Source: WVXT01 sp964403285
Lineage (GTDB): Bacteria; UBA6262; WVXT01
Reading direction: 5' to 3'
Length of the DNA: 8,510 nt
NCBI GenBank assembly: GCA_964403285.1
Contig: CAYOFG010000057.1
Location: forward strand, 1 to 8,510
The notes beneath the pieces are model-generated. The model was not told the origin of the DNA and ran no database searches. It saw only the letters and a list, made by a program, of their open reading frames with translations. Positions 5,601-8,510 of this stretch are shown here, piece after piece (the stretch's first letter is position 1; the number at the start of each line of letters is the position of its first letter). A program made the position numbers and the translations under genes.

Positions 5601-7728
5601 CTACCAGTTTGAAAGAACGGTAAACTGGAACGGCTGGAAGCTTTTGAGCATCGACTTAACAGATATTGACGGAAAGTATGGAGCAGACACGATGGAAAGT
5701 TCAGATGGAACCATAACCATGGTGGGAAGTCCTGCTCTTACCAACATTGCTGAAATAAGACTGATGATTGTAAATGGTACCGCAAGTAATATTTCTGATG
5801 GAGAAATATGGGTTAATGAGATTCACCTGACGGGCGCAAGGAAAAAGGAGGGTTTGGCAGGGAGAATCGGTTTAGATTGTGAACTCCCTGGATGGTTGAC
5901 TTTTGGCGGAAAGTACTGGTATATGGATAGGAATTTCGAGACGATTACTGTTCCCAGTAAGAACCAGGACAAAGAGGTAATATCAGCCTACACCAATTTT
6001 GATAGACTCAGTTACCTACCGCTCTCATTGAATTGGAGCAAGACCACCACAGTTACGCCCTCGGCAGTTAGAGTTGAAGATTTGAGCTTCCAGGATGAAG
6101 GCCGTGTAGTAAGCCATCAAGGTAGTGCCAGTGCGGAACTCAGGTTACCAAACCTGCCCAGGTTAGGGACAAGTTATACTAAGGGCATTGTCGACCGCAG
6201 TCAGCCTGAAGGCAAGAGGGAAGATTCAGATACATATTCAGCTACTCTTTACCAGTATGAGCTGCCCGTTCGCTTCTTTCTTCTTCCCCAAGACTTGGGC
6301 GGTTCCTATAAAAGAATTAATACATATAACAAATTCACAAGCAGTGCTCCTACAGAATATAATTTCCGGGAATTCACAAACGATTGGTCAGGTAGAGCAA
6401 CTTTCAGACCATTATCTGATTTATCGATTGTTCCTTCCTATTCCTTGCGGAAAGTGAGGGAAAGAGTATATGCGGATGGTGAGACTGACCGTCCCCGGTC
6501 GGGCACGCAGACAGCGGGATTTGATTCAACTCTCCAATTTTTTGAATGGCTGAAGCCTGCTTTAGGTTACAGCATAACTAATACGGAGAATTTCATAATT
6601 GTTACCAGTACCTCAAGTCCTACAGAGAAGAATTTTACCAGGTTGAGCTCAGCAAAACTTAGCCTGCCTTTTGTTGCCAAATCACTCTTTCCTAAATTTA
6701 AACCCGTAGATTCATTGAATGTTAATTCCTCGTATGCATTAGACGATGGTGATAGTTATGAGAACATAGGGCAAGACTATCCTATCTATGGGAAATTGTG
6801 GCTAAGGGGCAATGGGATGGGGTATAAAAGACTTGAGGGAATTGATGAGGATAAATTGAAATCTTTTTCTCTTCGGGATACTTTCCGGATGGAAAGTAAC
6901 TGGAAACCGCTGGAATTTCTCGATTTGAATGGGTATCTTTATCCCTTCAAGACTATAACCACTGATATAGACTATACGCGCACACAGAGCCACCAGGGGC
7001 CAACAATTCTTGATAGCGAGAAGCGCATCTGGCCCTATCTGGATATAAGAATGAGCAGCCTGGAAAAATTTCCTCTACTTGGCTTGGCAATGCAAGAAGT
7101 AGAAATGATGACAAAGTACATCCTCACCACGGAGGATGCCAGAGATGTCTCGTTGGGGAAGACGGTAGACTTCAGCGAAGATTTAAGATTTAAACTGTTC
7201 GAAGGGTACTATTTTTGGTTAACCTACAGTAGTTCCCGGAACAGGGTAAAGAGTGCACCTTCCTGGCAGATTAGCCAGGAGGGATTTAGTAAGGCATATG
7301 ACGCTCAAATTACCTTTACCTGGTGGAGTGATTGGAGATTTAATCTCAAGTATGGTTATAAGAAACAAGAGGGAGAGACCGGTGGGGAAAAGACTACTGA
7401 GAGTCGGATTCATGCCTCCAGTATAGATGTGGAGGCGCGTTTACAGTTGCCCGAATTGTGGAAGATACCAATAATCGGAAAGCGAGTAAGAACAGCAGGT
7501 GAGATGAGAGTTAAGGCTCGTTTCAGTGCTGAGATTAAGAGAAGTGAACTCAATTACGAGAGTGACAATACTGATACCTATTCTACCCTGTTATCAAGTG
7601 ATTTTAACGTGGGCACAAATTTAATGTTAACTGTAGGAAGTGGAATGACCTTTTTTGTCAATCACGCTTTATCCCAGAATAACTATTTTGCCGTTGATGT
7701 CAACACCACCCTCACCATAAAGTTTTAA
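2674..7728 (+). CDS. sprA: SprA-like giant outer-membrane translocon protein (T9SS/gliding family)
   Basis: A 1684-residue protein of the SprA family. In Bacteroidetes SprA is the outer-membrane channel through which T9SS substrates and gliding adhesins pass. Residues 1-23 look like a Sec signal peptide (MLLSRKIILLALIASIGLAS then VSS), followed by a Glu-rich linker (about 40-97). Residues 146-236 carry the SprA_N-like core: DQELQVKIKGQVGRKITVNV, DPDEIVQEAAFGDITLQLP and SVFGAKLNAQYKEL. IIDSMEGVKL (616-625) with VWQIASNP (635-642) matches the SprA DDFEG...W.LAS.P region, and IWVNEIHLTGARKKEGLAGR (1045-1064) matches its WVNELRLTD...GGWA region. Two related beta-sandwich-like segments lie at about 675-860 and 918-1054, the first interrupted by Asp-rich loops. 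Residues 1055-1684 are strand-rich and end in LTIKF, a terminal aromatic typical of barrels. It is well short of Bacteroidetes SprA (over 2000 residues). The start is fixed by AAAGGGA (2663-2669) and an in-frame stop at 2647. No other T9SS gene is in the window. Confidence 0.88.
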   Translation: MLLSRKIILLALIASIGLASVSSMEVRCGPLEDFDAFIKGKEEEFTSYSQEEWNKMRDEKEQGIFIVEEEILLPSKVEEVEEVKPEEEEAIPPAPEGIGIMLPFESRLSISGRKMISMRYGSVFYKDEDERTTTGTPAGVTEGFDMDQELQVKIKGQVGRKITVNVDYDDTVEDKRDISVVYKGDPDEIVQEAAFGDITLQLPATEFVAYEKSVFGAKLNAQYKELKFMAIGSQTKGIPEEKKFKGKSTFEKRDINDTSYRRRKYYELWGDVNIQSGSEQVYIDDRDGTNNQNGAWKVVRNSLLTPATYYGYFNLQVPGQDYTIDYVKGIITFQKTIYENYVIAVDYRKSNGQLISVANSNLPRILKDEEEDLDQEMMNYYDLGRKKIVQGVEGRDFVVKILDLNRKELGTFGNVYDIIEMDYDEGILKFKNTDPLGSVYGGFDDIYDKTNPQHHYIIYVEYKYRQKTYFLRPSIVEGSEKITINDRLLKRDEDYFIDYESGFITFFREEEIDAETEVKINYEYMPFAGLFQETLLGARGEWAPTDRFFLGSTILYSGAAKSATIPNVRTTPGSKLILDANSEFSFDPQPFFPFQTKISGELARSLNNPNTWGKAIIDSMEGVKLIDGMPTDKDVWQIASNPGGVPTQEGAISWDNQDVRIKEIKPNADVGEDEKQEVLKINYDLTGNATASIVYPISTRGVDYSQKEILELYIYGDNKGEILEIRLGSIAEDADGDTDLDTEDINGDGTLNVGEDVGWQFSNWTGDDEKIYLRDGKFGYKNGKIDSEDLDGDRVGPEPDKGDGDSFSTTIDWSGWKKVEWGLNITTDTASNWTAIKHVRIALKGTNVSGSIKIASMGVVGNKWERGVVQSTDSNDNFSVGAVNTEDDYDIYGRGLLDNNDYEDLYGERTVGEKEVEQTLSLKYTLISGTTGYTKWTFTTAEDYSQYKELKFFIKNPDYPTKNPKFIMRLGTPSDYYQFERTVNWNGWKLLSIDLTDIDGKYGADTMESSDGTITMVGSPALTNIAEIRLMIVNGTASNISDGEIWVNEIHLTGARKKEGLAGRIGLDCELPGWLTFGGKYWYMDRNFETITVPSKNQDKEVISAYTNFDRLSYLPLSLNWSKTTTVTPSAVRVEDLSFQDEGRVVSHQGSASAELRLPNLPRLGTSYTKGIVDRSQPEGKREDSDTYSATLYQYELPVRFFLLPQDLGGSYKRINTYNKFTSSAPTEYNFREFTNDWSGRATFRPLSDLSIVPSYSLRKVRERVYADGETDRPRSGTQTAGFDSTLQFFEWLKPALGYSITNTENFIIVTSTSSPTEKNFTRLSSAKLSLPFVAKSLFPKFKPVDSLNVNSSYALDDGDSYENIGQDYPIYGKLWLRGNGMGYKRLEGIDEDKLKSFSLRDTFRMESNWKPLEFLDLNGYLYPFKTITTDIDYTRTQSHQGPTILDSEKRIWPYLDIRMSSLEKFPLLGLAMQEVEMMTKYILTTEDARDVSLGKTVDFSEDLRFKLFEGYYFWLTYSSSRNRVKSAPSWQISQEGFSKAYDAQITFTWWSDWRFNLKYGYKKQEGETGGEKTTESRIHASSIDVEARLQLPELWKIPIIGKRVRTAGEMRVKARFSAEIKRSELNYESDNTDTYSTLLSSDFNVGTNLMLTVGSGMTFFVNHALSQNNYFAVDVNTTLTIKF
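4696..5835 (+). other. Duplicated beta-sandwich-like domain within the SprA-like protein
   Basis: Residues about 675-860 and 918-1054 align by eye as two copies of one domain. GVDYSQKEILELYIYG (701-716) matches AEDYSQYKELKFFIKN (941-956). EIRLGS (724-729) matches IMRLGT (967-972). TIDWSGWKKVEWGL (810-823) matches TVNWNGWKLLSIDL (982-995). IKHVRIALKG (836-845) matches IAEIRLMIVNG (1025-1035). The pattern of DxSxxxxLxxxI followed by WxGWkxvxxdL recalls galactose-binding or CBM-like jelly rolls, so these may be the cap or plug of the channel. The fold is inferred from the pattern only. Confidence 0.6.
4870..5052 (+). other. Asp-rich, probable calcium-binding loops inserted in the SprA-like protein
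   Basis: Residues 733-793 interrupt the first copy of the duplicated domain between EIRLGS and TIDWSGW. DADGDTDLDTED (733-744) and DINGDGTLNVGE (744-755) follow the DxDxDG spacing of EF-hand, dockerin or thrombospondin type 3 loops. DSEDLDGD (786-793) is a further Asp cluster. The second copy of the domain lacks this insert. Calcium binding is inferred from spacing of acidic residues. Confidence 0.6.
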
Positions 7729-7729
7729 A

Positions 7730-7752
7730 AAATAGGGACAGCGACCATTTTT
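7730..7752 (+). repeat. 23-bp direct repeat, copy 1
   Basis: The sequence begins AAATAGGGACAGCGACCA and ends in five T's. It is identical over 23 bases to 8456-8478. It begins one base after the stop codon of the SprA-like gene. With the copy downstream it brackets the whole PadR gene. A T run follows (7748-7754), but no hairpin precedes it, so it is not a convincing terminator. Confidence 0.85.
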
Positions 7753-7759
7753 TTATGTG

Positions 7760-7775
7760 CCTCCCTTTCGGGAGG
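7760..7775. repeat. Short GC-rich hairpin between the sprA-like gene and padR
   Basis: CCTCCC (7760-7765) and GGGAGG (7770-7775) pair over a TTTC loop. A third strand, CTCCCC (7777-7782), can compete for the GGGAG. On the plus strand the T run lies before the hairpin, not after it, so a standard intrinsic terminator is not supported. It may still stabilise the 3' end of the long transcript. The rest of 7729-7834 shows nothing else. Confidence 0.45.
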
Positions 7776-7834
7776 ACTCCCCTGCAGAATTCCTTCCTAG
7801 CGATTCCTACCTCTGGAAAAAAATCAAAAAAAGC

Positions 7835-7863
7835 TTGACAAAGTAATTGGTGATTGCTAAAAT
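7835..7863 (+). promoter_or_regulatory. Sigma70-type promoter of the PadR-family gene
   Basis: -35 TTGACA (7835-7840), a 17-nt spacer and -10 TAAAAT (7858-7863) give an 11 of 12 match. Transcription would start near 7870. This rules out the in-frame TTG at 7854 as the translation start, because it lies upstream of the transcript. Confidence 0.8.
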
Positions 7864-7877
7864 ATGAAAAAATTTTA

Positions 7878-7895
7878 ATAGTAAAATTTTACTAT
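7878..7895. promoter_or_regulatory. 18-bp perfect palindrome, probable PadR autoregulatory operator
   Basis: ATAGTAAAATTTTACTAT is a perfect inverted repeat with no central gap. It lies at about +8 to +25 from the predicted transcription start and ends just before the ribosome-binding site. PadR-family dimers bind AT-rich palindromes overlapping their own promoters, and a site here would block elongation or initiation. Binding by this protein is inferred from position and symmetry. Confidence 0.7.
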
Positions 7896-7897
7896 AT

Positions 7898-7901
7898 GGA
7901 G
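7898..7901 (+). promoter_or_regulatory. Ribosome-binding site that sets the PadR start
   Basis: GGAG lies six bases before ATG 7908. The other candidate starts, ATG 7896 and TTG 7854, have no Shine-Dalgarno sequence, and the latter is upstream of the transcription start. The choice also places the first residues, MEDLMFLGLL, in the usual PadR register. Confidence 0.75.
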
Positions 7902-7907
7902 ACAAAA

Positions 7908-8423
7908 ATGGAAGATTTGATGTTTTTGGGTCTATTGCAGGAAGGTCCGAAACACGGCTATGAAATAAAAAAAGAGATCAATAGTGTGGTGAGCCAATTT
8001 ACTGGTATAAGTCTCAAATCGGTCTACTATCCTTTGAAGAAGTTAGAGGAAAAAGGTATGGTCTCCAGGAGCGTGGGAAGAGCAGGAAGGCGGCCTGAGA
8101 AGTATATTTACAGGGTTACTAAGAAAGGGAAAGAAGAGTTTACTAAACTATTGAACAAAAATTTTCTTATTATTCAGAGACCCTACCTGAATATAGACCT
8201 CTCTCTCTACTTTCTCCAATATGTGGATCCTAAAATAGTCAAGAGGAGACTAGAAAACAGATTAAATGGATTAAGAGGAATAAAAACCTGGGCGGAGAAT
8301 AGAGAAAAGACTCTTCAGAAAGAGAAAGCCCTCTACCATATGATTGCCATTACAGAGCATTCTCAGGAGATTGTGAAGTCCGAAATCAGATTCACAGAGA
8401 GACTGATAAAGCAGTTCGCTTAA
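7908..8423 (+). CDS. PadR-family transcriptional regulator
   Basis: A 171-residue DNA-binding protein, a normal length for PadR regulators with a C-terminal helical dimerisation domain. The N-terminal winged helix (about 1-78) shows the family marks: LGLLQEGPKHGYEIKKEI (7-24), the recognition region SLKSVYYPLKKLEEKGMV (35-52) and the wing GRRPEKYIYRVTKKGKEEF (60-78). Residues about 95-170 are predicted helical and charged, as in Vir_act_alpha_C-type PadR proteins (subfamily 2). It follows the SprA-like gene on the same strand, but it has its own promoter and an operator-like palindrome, so it is probably a separate, autoregulated unit. PadR proteins usually repress a neighbouring efflux or membrane-protein gene in response to a small molecule; no such target is seen here, so ligand and regulon are unknown. 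Confidence 0.9.
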   Translation: MEDLMFLGLLQEGPKHGYEIKKEINSVVSQFTGISLKSVYYPLKKLEEKGMVSRSVGRAGRRPEKYIYRVTKKGKEEFTKLLNKNFLIIQRPYLNIDLSLYFLQYVDPKIVKRRLENRLNGLRGIKTWAENREKTLQKEKALYHMIAITEHSQEIVKSEIRFTERLIKQFA

Positions 8424-8455
8424 GTATTTTTCAAAGGAGTGTAAAGCGTCTTCTT

Positions 8456-8478
8456 AAATAGGGACAGCGACCATTTTT
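8456..8478 (+). repeat. 23-bp direct repeat, copy 2
   Basis: It is identical to 7730-7752 and in the same orientation, 726 bp away. It lies 33 bases after the stop codon of the PadR gene and runs directly into the CAAATTT tandem repeat. Confidence 0.85.
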
Positions 8479-8501
8479 CAAATTTCAAATTTCAAATTTC
8501 A
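8479..8501 (+). repeat. CAAATTT heptamer tandem repeat
   Basis: Three exact copies of CAAATTT (8479-8499) plus CA follow the 23-bp repeat without a gap. Each unit contains the self-complementary AAATTT. No gene is visible in 8424-8510; this stretch holds only the two repeats. Confidence 0.85.
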
Positions 8502-8510
8502 GATTACGGG

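Noticed and set aside
7748..7775. Intrinsic terminator after the sprA-like gene made from the T run and the CCTCCC/GGGAGG hairpin
   Set aside because: On the plus strand the T run comes before the hairpin. On the minus strand the hairpin would be followed by A's, not T's. The order is wrong for both directions.
7854..7907. Longer PadR start at TTG 7854 (or ATG 7896), adding up to 18 residues
   Set aside because: TTG 7854 lies inside the promoter spacer, upstream of the transcript. ATG 7896 has no ribosome-binding site, while ATG 7908 has GGAG at a six-base spacing and gives the usual PadR N-terminus.

Overview
The window looks like chromosomal DNA from a Gram-negative (diderm) bacterium of moderate to low GC content, probably from an uncultivated lineage. 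The diderm call rests on two LPS-export permease genes (lptF, lptG) and a very large outer-membrane beta-barrel protein of the SprA family, the translocon of the type IX secretion system (T9SS) known from Bacteroidetes. The sequence alone does not fix the phylum. An SprA-like protein of only 1684 residues, sharing its leader with GTAG-type REP repeats, would fit one of the candidate phyla around or outside the FCB group, but this is inference.

Layout. Positions 1-2118 (minus strand) hold lptF followed by lptG with no intergenic base (TAA then ATG). lptG runs off the left edge about 15-20 codons short of its end. A strong sigma70-type promoter (2156-2184, minus) drives the pair. Positions 2119-2673 have no gene but are dense in signals: a REP-like hairpin pair (2207-2266) with a possible third unit (2272-2296); a perfect-consensus promoter on the plus strand (2318-2346, TTGACA-17-TATAAT); a GEMM/cyclic-di-GMP-I type riboswitch (about 2382-2469); an expression platform with a terminator ending in seven T's (2488-2550) and a competing 11-bp helix; then a second REP-like pair (2611-2662) touching the ribosome-binding site. 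Positions 2674-7728 (plus) encode the SprA-like protein. Positions 7729-7834 are intergenic, with one copy of a 23-bp direct repeat and a hairpin. Positions 7835-8423 hold a PadR-family regulator with its own promoter, an 18-bp perfect palindrome in the transcribed leader that is probably its operator, and a clear ribosome-binding site. The window ends with the second copy of the 23-bp repeat and a CAAATTT tandem repeat.

How it may work together. LptF and LptG help move LPS to the outer membrane. The divergently transcribed SprA-like protein would be a giant outer-membrane channel. The main point of interest is the leader of that gene. The helices suggest that ligand-stabilised P1 of the aptamer would release the 3' strand of an antiterminator and let the terminator form, so c-di-GMP would switch the SprA-like gene off. 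The sign of the response is inferred from pairing by eye. The PadR gene looks autoregulated, and no partner transporter or efflux gene is visible beside it.
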